Assembly (NCBI GenBank): GCA_028753945.1
Contig: JAPNXP010000004.1
Span: 1,984,001-2,048,000, forward strand
DNA from: Hexactinellida sp. DTS-2022
Taxonomy: Eukaryota; Porifera; Hexactinellida
DNA length: 64,000 nt
Reading direction: 5' to 3'
Of the stretch, positions 33,790-44,784 are shown piece by piece; the stretch's first letter is position 1, and each line of letters begins with the position of its first letter. The notes under the pieces are model-generated. The model searched no databases. It saw only the letters and a list, made by a program, of their open reading frames with translations, and was not told the DNA's origin. The translations under genes were made by a program, and so were the position numbers.

Positions 33790-35595
33790 CACAGTGGTCC
33801 AGAATGGCGATTATCTTCGAATAGGCATTTTTACACATCCTAGGTACATAGAATGTATTATTTGGGTATGGGTTATCGACCCTAAGAAAGCGATTGGTGT
33901 AATCAGAATTACTGTATGGCTTCAATTTATATAATTATGACGTCATTATATTCAAACAAAATGTCATTTCGTCTCTATAATTGGCTCTAAATGGACAATA
34001 TACACATATAATGTATTATTTGGGTATGGGTTATCAATCCTAAGGAAGAAATTGGTATAATCAGAATTCTTGTATGGCCTCAATATCTGTAATTATGACG
34101 TCATCAAATTTGAAAAAATTGTCTTTCATATCTAAAATGTTATTTATCTTGATAATACAGTACCGAAATATATTAATTAGGTATATGATGACATTTCCTT
34201 GGATATCGATTGGGATTATTTATTATTCTAAAATATTTATAAGTTATTAAACTATCCAATAACTAGACATTATTATCTTTCTGAGCTTCAACAGTTTACA
34301 TAAATTTCCTAGATTTTAGGACTTTCTCTTCAATGAAGATTTTTGTCAGTGTCTATTATTTACCGGAGATAATTGAACATTTAAACCATTCTAGGTCATC
34401 GATAAGTAATTCGCTTTGGGATTGAAAGGGAGTATCATTCCAGCTGTACATATTTACCATTTTAAAGCATTTTACGAAATCGCACTCGCTCTGAAATTAA
34501 GTCCCTAAAACGGTAGCGAAAATGTTCATACTCTGTTTCAGGTAGCTGGAATATCTCCAAAAATTCATTTGTGGCATCATTTACATTTTCATTATGTCCT
34601 TTTAAGAGGTTGTATGCTCCTAGATTATTCATTATCTTGTCTCTTTGATTACTGTACGTGCAAAATTGATAGTTTTATGTGCAAATGTATTGATTTATTA
34701 TGTATTCTATTTATATCCTCATTAAACGAATGCACTTATTATTATATGGTTATCTTATGGCTTTGAAGATTTACAGTACAATTTTGTTTCAATGAATCTT
34801 CACTGGCTTTATTCACGATCTTATTAAACTTCAATTATTAATCATTAATTATTAAAAGCGTATCAAGTTCATGGTTTCAATAATGGAATTGAAACATTTA
34901 AATAATGAATTGAAATATTTCTTCTATGAGTTCGTTTACAAATTAATACAAGCGTAGATAATCTTTCTATTCGTTACTATAATGCGTGTTATTGTGCGAG
35001 TATTTTACACTTTCTATTTAACCAAAATAAAAAAATATTTTTAGAAACTTTTTTTCTTAAAATTATGTGTACCGCACTGCCTTCCAGCTGCTAAACGACC
35101 ATCCGCGCGCCTCCGCGCTACCCTGAACCCTATATGATATCTTTTCAGAATATAATGATCTTTCAAATACAATTAATTTCTTCTAACGCTTTGAAACGCG
35201 TCAAAAGTTATGACACAATAAACTTCTATCGATTAACTAATAATATTTTTCGGTCTTCATGTACTAATATCTACTTACACACATTCTTTAGAGCTCTGAT
35301 GTTGTGTTTATCTTAAAGTAAACTTAAAATTGATTTAGAAACTTTCCTTCCAAATTTAAAATCCTCCAAATACGAATAGACACAAAAATAAGATAGAAAA
35401 ATTACAAAAAATATTTTTATTAAATTCTGTTTGCAGGTCAAGGTTTACCAGAGCATAGTCCAAATATATTAACGTTTGATCATCAAAAAATTACGGATTC
35501 TAGGAATTTCGACTCCGCTGAAATCGATTATAATAGTTTCGAAACGATTTGACGTGGTTAATTTTTCGCCTATTCGAAGATGCTGGACCACTGTG
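33790..35595. mobile_element. Transib-like non-autonomous element, 1806 bp, 5-bp TSD
   Basis: Ends CACAGTGGTCCAG on the left and its exact complement on the right; similarity resumes inside (ATCTTCGAATAGGC on both ends). TGTAG is duplicated at 33785-33789 and 35596-35600. Removing the element and one TSD rejoins the OTU frame exactly (ADYVVNSN...). Transib elements have CAC-starting TIRs and 5-bp TSDs, so that superfamily is the best fit; no transposase is present. A segment of about 95 bp is duplicated inside (33853 and 34009, offset 157), including ATTATGACGTCAT. Confidence 0.8.
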
Positions 35596-36119
35596 TGTAG
35601 TGAACTCTAATATGAAGAGGAATTCTACGTGGGGTACTGATGTGGAGTTATTTGCAACAGCCTTATTATTGCATACGGATATTTGGGTATTTAGTTCAGA
35701 CATGGGTAACAAGTGGATGGTATTCTCAGGTAGAGGGGCTAAACTAATTGATACTTTGGAGTCTCCTCCAGGAAATAATGCAGGCTCTATCTATATTAAT
35801 CATAATGGAGTACATTATGAACCAATATTACGGGTGGATTTAATATCTACGGGCAATTAATGAATTCACTGATTACCTCGTAGTCGTAGATATTAATTAA
35901 TTAAAACTATATACGTAATTAGAAAACCAAAGGACTCCCTTTATTAGTTAATGATTAATTGTCTTATGCGGAATGTTATCCAGGTTTAGAAGTGATCCTA
36001 TTAATTACATCAATTGAAGCAAAGAAGAATAAAATTATTTCGGGCTCTTATAGCGCAAAAATTGCGATTCTCATGTCTACAGCCACCTTCTCTACTTAAA
36101 TAGTAAAGATTTTCAACAA

Positions 36120-36450
36120 CTTTTATGTTGGACAGTGTGACATAGCGGTGTGTGATCCGCGAGAGCTTATGGTCAGTCACTCCCAGGAGGACTAGGCGCT
36201 GCTGGAGCTGTGTAGACAGAGAGAGAAAGCAGGCTTAGGTGTGTCGCGACGATGGAAGAAGTACCATCTGGACGAGGTCGGACACTGCGGTCTTAGTGAG
36301 CGTACCGAGGGTAGAGGACTGGACCGTCCTTCTGATGAGGCCTATGGAGGGCCGAAACCCTAGAGTGGTGGCGACACCACTTGGACCAATTGAGCTGTCA
36401 ATGGTGGCAGCTTGATACAGAAAGGTCCCAAAGCTTCTCATGACAACAGT
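36120..36450 (+). other. GC-richer structured island around HHR-1
   Basis: Composition changes abruptly relative to the AT-rich neighbours. Besides the ribozyme it holds a 7-bp hairpin with a GCGA (GNRA) tetraloop at 36364-36381, three bases after the ribozyme. The long antisense ORF here (36235-36789) is not credible coding. Resembles the island around HHR-2 in composition and content, without obvious sequence identity. Confidence 0.6.
36308..36361 (+). ncRNA. Hammerhead ribozyme, type III topology (HHR-1)
   Basis: Order on the plus strand: stem III strand AGGGT (36308-36312), cleavage triplet GTA, stem I GAGGAC/GTCCTT closed by a 6-nt loop with one G:U pair. Then come CTGATGA (36332-36338), stem II GGCC/GGCC with a 7-nt loop, GAAA (36354-36357), and the stem III partner ACCCT ending at 36361. 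All invariant core positions are present. It lies about 450 bp downstream of the OTU stop codon on the same strand, so it could cut the 3' UTR of the element's transcript. It could equally belong to a retrozyme-like insertion. Confidence 0.92.
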
Positions 36451-36590
36451 TATAAAGTGGTAAGTTATATTCTTAAATGTACATGTGGATGATTTATAAA
36501 TATTTGTGTAAAGATTTATCCTATAGTTCTTTAAAAGAAGGCAAATACAAAAAGGAATTGATCTATCCCAAAGCAGTCGGAATTGATATA

Positions 36591-36782
36591 CAGTAGTCTC
36601 CCAAAACGGACACTCCGAGAAGCGGACAACACATTTAAAACGTACAAACCTCCTGGAACGGAATGAATTTACCATGCATATAATTAATACTTCAGCCGTC
36701 TCCGAGAAGTGGACATCTCCAGAGTCCAAAGAACAAACAAAGGCCATGTCCCCAACGTGTCCGTTATTCGGAGACTCCACGG
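36591..36782. mobile_element. Tc1/mariner-type MITE, 192 bp
   Basis: Ends CAGTAGTCTCCCAAAACGG and complementary CCGTGGAGTCTCCGAATAAC, TA on both sides. Related in sequence to 13187-13373. Confidence 0.75.
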
Positions 36783-37189
36783 TAAACACACATTATTTTA
36801 ATGAGATACCTGGATGCCATTCTCTCTTCTTGGAATTGGATAAGTAAGATCAATCCAAAAAGCAGTGGGAATTGGTACAAGCACACATTGTGGATGCCAT
36901 TCTTCTTGCATTTGTTAATACGTACTAATTATATAATTAACACTACCATTATTACAACCAGAATAATTCATTGTTTACTGATTATGTCTGCATTCCAATC
37001 ATCTGATGTCTTAGTTATATAGTTGCAATTACAATTTGCTATTATTAGTTGAAACTCAATACTACAATAGGAACTAAGAGAAGCGAATGAATTGTGTTAC
37101 CTTACGTATATAGTATAAATGATATCACTAATATTGATGTTATGATGAAATAAAGATAGGCTTAGCTAAAATAATTAGATCGAAATTGG

Positions 37190-38205
37190 AACATTTTGGA
37201 GAAATTAAAAAATTCTGAAAGAAATGACTAGCGACCCTGTTTTTTTTTTCTGGGGATAGAATAATACAGTCAGGTCTGCTTATTGTGAACAAGATTTCGT
37301 CTGCTTATTATTAAGATTTATTATTCTGAACAAGCCCTACGGTCCCAATTTAACAACTTACATAGGGTTTGTATTAAGTTGAGTTCGCTTATTATGAAGT
37401 CTCTCTATTATAAACACAATTTTTGGACCCTTGAATGTTCATAATAAAAGAACCTGACTGTAATATATCAGAGAAAGTACCTGTAAAGTTTGAATCGATT
37501 CTGGTTCAATTTTATCTCGGAGAATTGAGCTCAAAGTTTGAAAAGATAAAACAATAAAAACAGAGATTTACGCCATTTTTAAAGGAGTTATTTATCTGTT
37601 ATAAAGGGAATATTCGAGAATCTAATGGCATTGAGGTAAACCTCCGAGTCTCCTCTAAAGAATGATATCAAAATAAATTAGATTCAGGTTGATATTGGAT
37701 AGGAATGGACACTTTGGACTAACCATACTCAATGGACTTTTCAAAATTCTACTTCCACTCTTTTTCCCAACTTCAAGTTTGAATGTTTATAACTCCAAAA
37801 TTTTTGGGAAATTTTAAATAAAAATTAAATCACATACACCTCCAACTGTCCAAAGTATGATAACAAATTTTCAGAATTGTAAACAAATTTTGAGAATGTG
37901 ATTTTTGATGAGATACCAGTGCGGCTTTGTATGATAAAAATAACCAACTGAAAGTTAAAATTCTTTAAAATAAATAACATCACGGGAAACCTCCGTATCT
38001 CCTCTTTCGAACTACACTAAATTTATTCAAATCTAATAACTAGAAGTGAGTCAAATATCTGACTGAAGTGAGCCTGGTCGAATACTAAGCCAACTTCACA
38101 GTCATATAAATTGTTTGGTAACAATTTTTTTCAAGGTTTTGAGCTTAAAATTCCCTAACTAATACTACTTTAATTCACTTAGATTTCAAATTTCAAACAT
38201 AAATA
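37190..38205 (+). repeat. R1 arm, right
   Basis: Matches the left arm (inverted) from AGAAATTAAAAAATTCTGAA to the TTCCCTAACTA block, with a TA MITE inserted at 37267-37460. The segment 37690-38110 aligns better with the solo copy at 22880-23240, because the left arm carries a hairpin instead. Confidence 0.8.
37267..37460. mobile_element. Tc1/mariner-type MITE, 194 bp, empty site present at 28588
   Basis: Ends CAGTCAGGTCTGCTTATT and complementary CAGTCAGGTTCTTTTATT; TA at 37265-37266 and 37461-37462. The left R1 arm retains the unoccupied site, with a single TA in identical flanks. Confidence 0.93.
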
Positions 38206-38385
38206 TGCCTATATTCAAACGACAAGAATTTGAATCCTAGAAAAAACAAATATCCGAATTCATGATTTCAAGAAAACATATTTTATCTTAGAAGCTGTTA
38301 GAAGTAATTTCATAAGAACAGATTAGATTAAATAACTTGATGTCTTGTAGTTAAAACTTTGAACTTAATATTTCGTATGGGCCGG

Positions 38386-39193
38386 CACAGTGGGCAAATA
38401 GGTAGAATTAGAGCATTTTTTTGACAAACTCAGATCTCAATTACATTGTAATAATTGAATTCCTCATACTCTAAAACCTAGGTAACTGAATTTGGGAAGT
38501 AAAAATCATCAAATATTTCAGTTATGCTGTCCTGATGGAATGTCAATTATTGGATCCAAAAATATCTTTTTAATATTTTAGTTAACCACAGGATATAATT
38601 GTAAATATTTCATTCAAAACAAGTGCTTGAAAGTACAACTCAGTTTTCAATTACGTATAGGCTTATACCATACAATCTATTTCAATTCTAGAATCGATAT
38701 TTATAGATTTAAACTAAATCTGTATCACTGGAATTAACTGCGTTCGGACAAATCTCATTTTGTTGATATAGTGCTGAAATATATCGTGGGCATTCGTGGG
38801 CAAATGTTATTAAGTTTTTAAATTGAAGCTAGCCACAAAAGCAGAATTTAAGATATTTTCAAGGGCGCGAAATGACGCGACGTGGGTCACCTAATGACTT
38901 TTAAACAAAATATATTAGGATTTTAACTATTTTTGAAAAATTATATCAGGTTCAAGAATTATAATCATTGATCATGGTTGAACAATAAATTTTTATTAAC
39001 AAACCTTAAATATAATTTATGAGTGAATTATCATTAACCGTCTAGAACTGCGCTTAGGAGACTACATATATCATTTTTGATAATGTCATTCAGTTTACAG
39101 CTACTGATAACCTATATGTCAATAATACTTCATTAGAGTCTATCTAGCATAGTTTTCCTACTTCCACTTACACCCCTGAATATGCCCACTGTG
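38386..39193. mobile_element. Candidate element with CACAGTGGGCA ends, 808 bp
   Basis: Inverted CACAGTGGGCA at both ends. Flanking 9-mers ATGGGCCGG and ATGGGTTGG agree at 7 of 9. The left end resembles the outer end of the R1 arm (CACAGTGGCCCGAAAGG). No ORF. Moderate evidence only. Confidence 0.45.
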
Positions 39194-39199
39194 ATGGGT

Positions 39200-41061
39200 T
39201 GGCTGAGTTAGTCGAGTTATGCAATAGGGAATTATTATTAGTAGAAAATAGTTAGTTACCATTACTGGAAGAGCTCGGAAACTAAGAATACCACCGAATA
39301 CCACTCTAAATTTATCATATTTACAGTTAAAGATCAATTTCAACAACATATATTATTTATAGCTCCCGGATCATATCGCAATATGGAATTTAGTTTAGCA
39401 TTTCATAGTTTATTTTAGTTGATATTGTACACTTCATACGTGAACTGTTAAGTAATTGAAGCAATAATATTATATATCTCATAAGTATATAATAATTTGT
39501 CCACAAATTGAACCTAGTAATACATACACAACTTTATTTCATACAATACATAATTCAATTTTAATGGTAATGGATCTTATGATTCGTCAAACACGACTAT
39601 ATCTAGCGGAAATCCATCGTCGCCAAGATACTGATATTTCAAAAGCGGCTCAAAAATTGAAAAGATATTGGAAATGGAAAAACGGTTAGTGCTCAACTGA
39701 CTAAAGTTAATTAGAAATTGAGAATAAGTAGGAAATCTTAGTCTACCTTGAAGGGAGAATGATGGGTTACACCGATTCCATGTAGCCCACATTTAGACCT
39801 CAGAAGAAAAGGCTGTTTAAGGATAAGCAAATTATATAAATTGACATTTCTCAAGAAATAAGAAAACCAATAAGAGAACCAACCGTAAAGTCTCTACGCA
39901 CAAGCTTATATCCCATTTGAATTAAATACATTATTTAGCAGAAAAAGAGGAAACTGATAGGATATCAATTGTCACCTATGCTTCACAATTGATTTCTCAA
40001 TAACTTCTGATAAGAAACTTCCAGTTGTTCGTAGGCAAATCATCAGCACGGGTATATTCTCAAAACCTTTACAACATATGCCAATACTTAAATCAGTTTT
40101 TATACTCAATCACGTCGAAATTGGTAAACGGAATACACAGAACTCCGAAACCTCTGCAAAACAGAAAACTTCTTTTCCCTTCCTATAATACAATTAGTGA
40201 ATATCGTGGATTCACTAATATCGTGGAAAATTGTACTAATAAATGAATTGCAATATATTAAGAATCCAAGGGATGAAATAATTGGGAGAGACATCTCATA
40301 TAGGTTCTTTTGTATCAAACTGTTTCTGGGATGTTCGAGTGTTCGATGTTCGGATGTTCGATCAGAAGATTGACAACACAATGTATCCGATAACATTAAA
40401 AATATCCGATGTATTTAACTAGATGGCTCGGGTTCTCATAAGGTTTATAACATACTACAATAAAATCCAAATTTCAATACCGAAAATTACATCTTGTTAG
40501 GAGTTTTTGTCTTTAACAGATAACGCTGGTAACTCACTTTATGTAATGAGGTTCCTAATCTCCATTTGGATTAAGGCCAGGATACTTCTGTATCAGAAGA
40601 AAAATCTAAAAAACACGAAATTCATAATGGAAGAAGTTATCAATCCAGAGGTATCAATAATTGAGCAAGAAGGAATATTATTACATGATGGTAGGTCACA
40701 GTTAGTATCAAGCGTAGTATGTTTGATGGAAAATGTGTCCATTCTATCAGGTGTAGGAGGGGCTAGCTGTCAATAGTGAACAGCTATTTTTACAGAATTG
40801 AAAGATTTGGATTTCAAAAGAGCTGGGTTCCCGAGCAAGAGAACTATATAAGCTGCCAAATCCAGTCGACAAAGAAGAAACTATATCAGCAGCCAAATTC
40901 AGTCGACAAAGAAGACTTTTTCTCATCACCAAAGAACGAGAGGTTTGGTTTGACCCATGAACCCTCATCATATATCGACATAATGTATACTTGCTTATTC
41001 AAGTGGTTCATGCTTGTAGTGTACTATTTGCATTTAGGTGAATACTAGTGCGCTACGGTTA
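39200..41061. other. No gene recognised
   Basis: AT-rich with several ORFs of 70-96 codons (for example 39577-39792 minus, 40507-40776 plus). None shows a known domain or codon-use change, and the overlapping opposite-strand ORFs make them weak. Possibly degraded exons or TE remnants. Confidence 0.35.
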
Positions 41062-41538
41062 CTAGGTCGCTTAGCTGCTGAACACAACCACCACCACACA
41101 CCAACTGCTTCGCGGTTGGTGAGTTGTTTATATACTTCTAACATTTATTATTAAAGCGTAAATGGGCGTAAATGTCAAATTTAACAATGTGAAATTCTTG
41201 TGATTACGTGATTATGCAACAATGAGTAAGCATATTGGCAATCTGGTGTGACGAACGTGTCCGTATCATTAATGTACATGTTCAATTAAATTTTCTTAGA
41301 GGGCGCGAATTATGTGCGATTAAGTGAATTTTCAGGGATCTCGAAATGTGATAATGAAGTCATAACTTGTCGAGGTGTGAGAAATTTCGAGTGAAACCTC
41401 AACTGGTTGGCGGGGGCCAAATGTTACCCCTATATGCCAAAGATCACATTTGGAAACCGTCCACTTTCTTCAATTAACTCGTAACATACTAACAAATAAG
41501 GCAGACACACATACAGGTTTGTATTTTAATAGTATACT
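41062..41538 (-). mobile_element. Non-autonomous Helitron-like element, copy 2
   Basis: On the minus strand it reads TATACTATTAAAATACAAAC (5' end, first TC replaced) through to a hairpin CCAACCGC-gaag-CAGTTGG (41101-41119) and CTAG at 41062-41065, followed by T. Homologous to 23563-24011 along most of its length (AATGAGTAAGCATATTGGCA; AAATCACATTTGGAAACCGT in the other copy). A 3'-end fragment of another copy abuts at 41541-41578. Confidence 0.7.
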
Positions 41539-41739
41539 AACGCGCTTCGCTTTGCTGGTCGCTTCGCGGCAGAACACAAAAAGTGAACTCTCGATATAAT
41601 GAAGTGGTTGGGACCTGGAAATCGTCTCAGTTATATCCGGATACTCGTTATAAGCGGAAAATAAATAATAGTGCATTGTGGGGAAATTCATTCAGGCATA
41701 AGCGGTTATATTTACAATGAATTGAGGCGAACTAATTGG

Positions 41740-43009
41740 TGTACTAATTTTGAAGCGAAAGGAAGCATTTGATCTGATGACAATAATATTCTAATAGAAC
41801 AACTCAAATGCTATAGAATACAGCCGAATGAAATAAAACTATTGCACTCTTACCTCTCAAACCAACACAATTTAGAGCATTTAATTACGAATCACGAGTT
41901 GTAAATGTCCACAGGTTCAATCTTGGGACCCTGCTCATTATTATACAAATAAACTAAATCTAGTTCATATAGCCTCAATATCGACATGTGCGCAGATGAA
42001 TCTACGACTATTGTTACTGTTAGGGATGTACCGGATCAGTTAAATTGAGTATAATTACCAAATTATTAAATAAATATAATTAGATCTACAATATATTTCA
42101 TTTAATAAATAAATTGTATCAATGACTTGTGAACATTATACAACAAATTTTAAAAATGGAGCATCAAATATGGAAACACTAGGCAGAAATTTGCCAAAAA
42201 TTAACGAATTGCCCAGGCTATGATTCATAAATGCATATTCGAAAAATATCGAAATGATTAATATAGTATAGTACACATGCTTTTAAGACTGAATACGAGA
42301 TAAAAATTGAACGATGTCACTCCTGTAAACAGTGGCATATCGGTGTTGACCTCCAACCCCCATTTACAGGGAAAATAGAAATATGAAATTAATTTTGTAA
42401 TTATTTTCCAACATTTTGGCAACTTTGTTAACTCCCCCAAATTCCCATTTTCTACGCATCTGGGTGCCACCACTGTACTTACATCTTTAATTATTAGAAG
42501 GTACAATTAGGGAAATAAATTACTAATACACGATGAAATAATTGTTACTAACATCAGTTAAGGAATATTGAGTCAGTTTAAGGTAAAGAAAAGATAACAA
42601 AATCTCAACTTTGCTTGAGAGTTCCTTATAATTATCCTAAGAACGTGGATTATAAAATTTGACTATTTAGGCCAACGTACGATATCCGTATAATTAAGGC
42701 CATATAAAAAAATAACTTGTTCATCATCCCCGTGCGTCCCAATTTTTACCCTCCGTCGGGAAATACTTTATCAATATATAATGAACATAAAGTAAATACT
42801 TTTAATGTATCAATATATAATGTATTGTAGTTTAGAGCATCATCTTAATTATTTAAGCATTGTCATGTGATTTCAAATATAATTATCAATGTATAATAAT
42901 TGTTTTAAATAGGGTAACGATATTTGTATATTAATGGAAATAATTAATAAAAATAAAATTCCGTCCGCAGTGAATATTTTCTGAAACACACTACTACAAA
43001 TAATATATT
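41740..43009. other. No gene seen; contains R4 fragment
   Basis: AT-rich with closed frames. 42690-42770 is the inverted match of 12440-12530 (CCCGTGCGTCCCAATTTTTA). Confidence 0.4.
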
Positions 43010-43092
43010 TACCGGGTCTAATGTTAGAAGTACAAACTAATCACCAACCGCGAAACGATTGGTATGTGTTTGTGTTTTCGCGAAGTAACTAG
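43010..43092 (+). mobile_element. Helitron-like 3' terminus
   Basis: Hairpin CCAACCGC-gaaa-CGATTGG, then TATGTGTTTGTGTTTTCGCG and terminal CTAG at 43089-43092. Same family as the two copies above; the 5' part could not be delimited. Confidence 0.55.
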
Positions 43093-43360
43093 CATTAATA
43101 ATTTAAGGGAAATCGATGTGGAATCTACGATTAAAGATTTCGAAGTAGAAAAGTGCGTAAAGGAGCTCAATAATGTACAAAAATATTTTAGTTACCGGAT
43201 AAATAAAATCTGTTTTGTCATGTAAAGAATTGTCAAGTATGTAGCCCCATCAAAATTATTCAGCTCAAGGCCTACTAGGCCCTAAATCTCGGATTGACGA
43301 AGTTATACGCTGTTTAAAAGGAGCTAGACACTTTTTAATTGCATTGAATAGTTTACAAGG

Positions 43361-43515
43361 CAGTGGCGTAGCCAGCCCCGAGATATTTCCCGGGCACAGA
43401 GAGAAGTTGCCCGGGCCTGGCTACGCTACTGACCCCATTGAAAAAATATCGCACGGGCACAGAGAGAAGTTGCCCGGACCTGTGCCCCTCAGGCCCGGGC
43501 CTGGCTACGCCACTG
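43361..43515. mobile_element. hAT-type MITE, 155 bp, exact 8-bp TSD
   Basis: Ends CAGTGGCGTAGCCAG and CTGGCTACGCCACTG. TSD TTACAAGG exact at 43353-43360 and 43516-43523. The GGGCACAGAGAGAAGTTGCC unit occurs twice. Confidence 0.92.
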
Positions 43516-43523
43516 TTACAAGG

Positions 43524-44572
43524 TCTATAAGCACCTGCTTTATGCCAGATGGAAAATACGCATGTGTTGCCAGGGTAATCTCAACTTTATAGGATAAAAT
43601 ATTCTTGAATGTAAGTATTTTCTCTCTAATAGTCCACCATGCACCAGTTGGCAAAATTCCGTGGGTGGACAATTATAGAACATGGACAATTAAAAAATGT
43701 ATAAAAAGTAACATCAAAGGTTAATTATACTATACATACTACCAACAAAATGTGCAAAGTTATAGTACAAACAATATTAATCGAGGTATATAAAGGAATA
43801 TTATTGAGTATGAACTTTCCCATGTGATCCCATGTGAACGCTAAATGAATGATATCAAAGCCATAAAAATATCTGGCCGAAGTACACAATATCTAAATAA
43901 ATATAACCACGATAAGCAAAGTAACCTAATACAGATTTGGACTAGTAAATAATTAGACTATTAGAAAGTGGAAAATAGATATAATCAATGAAAAACGATG
44001 AGCATAACTTGATAATTCCTAAAATGATTGAACAAGATAATTAAGCTGGACAAAATAGAATCACTATTAGAGAGAACGGACAATAATAACAAGTTACGGG
44101 CTGATTGTATAATTGTAAATTTGGACATACTATGTCACGAATAAATTGGTAGAAAGCTGAGAGAAAGAAATATAACCAATAATAAATAAATTATCATAAT
44201 AAAAAGCCCCTCACAGACGGGATGGGAGTGTGCTTCTTCTGATTGCACTTCCCCAATGTTTAATTTAACTATAATTTCAATATTCAAATTACATTTTATC
44301 CTAGTGTAATATAATTTAATTAATGTTTGAATTGTGAAGACTTCAAATGTTTAAATTAATTAAAGATTAATTATTACAAATAGAAATTAGGAATACGTGT
44401 AGTATTTACGTTACTATTTTGAATAATGGAATTGACATCATTATCAACTTTGTAAAATGTTCCAACTTCCAAGTGTTTTCATTGCACTTGTATGAAACAC
44501 ATATTCACTTACAATTCACTTAACAACAGTCATTATCTAGCAGATAGTAGGCTTATGTAATATGTTCTATAG
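43524..44572. other. No gene or repeat recognised
   Basis: AT-rich, frames closed throughout. Confidence 0.4.
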
Positions 44573-44776
44573 CAGGGGTCGGCAACCCTAGGCACGCGTG
44601 CCATTTTTGGCACGCGAAGTATTTTCAATGGCACGCCAAGTAATTTACTAAACATTTTCTGTGGTGACCATATTATGTTTTCTCTAAAAATAAATTATAT
44701 TTGGCACGCAAGGTCATAAATATGTTGAAATTAAAGGTAAACGGGCACACATCATTCAAAAGGTTGCCGGTCCCTG
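44573..44776. mobile_element. hAT-type MITE, 204 bp, exact 8-bp TSD
   Basis: Ends CAGGGGTCGGCAACCCTAG and GGTTGCCGGTCCCTG. TSD TTCTATAG exact at 44565-44572 and 44777-44784. Interior repeats TGGCACGC. Confidence 0.93.
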
Positions 44777-44784
44777 TTCTATAG

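Larger units (their letters stand above)
28983..35860 (+). pseudogene. MULE-like transposase with N-terminal 2A-like leader and C-terminal OTU domain
   Basis: Exon 1 (28983-29202) encodes a basic His/Arg stretch, a hydrophobic segment (about IISAFIACIVAILLVF) and a 2A-like GGIEINPGP. A 58-bp intron follows, then exon 2 from 29261. Next come a Cys motif (CKFENC, 30535), the VDNDILVKIYSEGY region (30590), then LNLDATGS at 32071 (first Asp). A GFSWAMM block near 32297 holds the second acidic site, apparently Asp to Gly. HLCSAHIMHI at 32425 is the CxxH motif and NAIVENWFRIVK at 32955 carries the Glu. The OTU domain starts with PGDGNCLFASL (catalytic Cys codon 33615-33617) and, beyond the 33790-35595 insertion, continues WGTDVELFATALL to NGVHYEP (His 35813-35815). 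Stops at 30070 and 30436, a frameshift near 32290 and two insertions inactivate it. D-D-CxxH-E is the MULE signature; family assignment is otherwise open. Confidence 0.75.
28010..38205 (+). mobile_element. MULE-like transposon with 2A-like leader and OTU protease, copy A
   Basis: Coding region 28983-35860 lies between inverted arms of family R1: left arm about 28010-28960, right arm about 37190-38205. Anchor sequences are nearly identical over long stretches between arms. Inserted into it are a hAT (30931-31961), a Transib-like element (33790-35595) and MITEs (36591-36782, 37267-37460). A hammerhead ribozyme lies between the stop codon and the right arm. Treating the arms as terminal inverted repeats is an inference: the left arm ends near CACAGTGGCCCGAAAGG, but no TSD was found and the right arm looks truncated. 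Confidence 0.55.

Noticed and set aside
33790..35595. A functional V(D)J-type recombination signal
   Set aside because: CACAGTG matches the heptamer but no convincing nonamer occurs at both ends, and a 7-bp match is weak. A Transib-like transposon end explains it.
36235..36789. 184-codon minus-strand ORF
   Set aside because: It lies antisense across the hammerhead island and a MITE, has no domain, and its start and end fall in unrelated repeats.
39577..40776. ORFs of 71-96 codons as host exons
   Set aside because: No recognisable domains, no clear splice sites in frame, overlapping opposite-strand ORFs of similar size.
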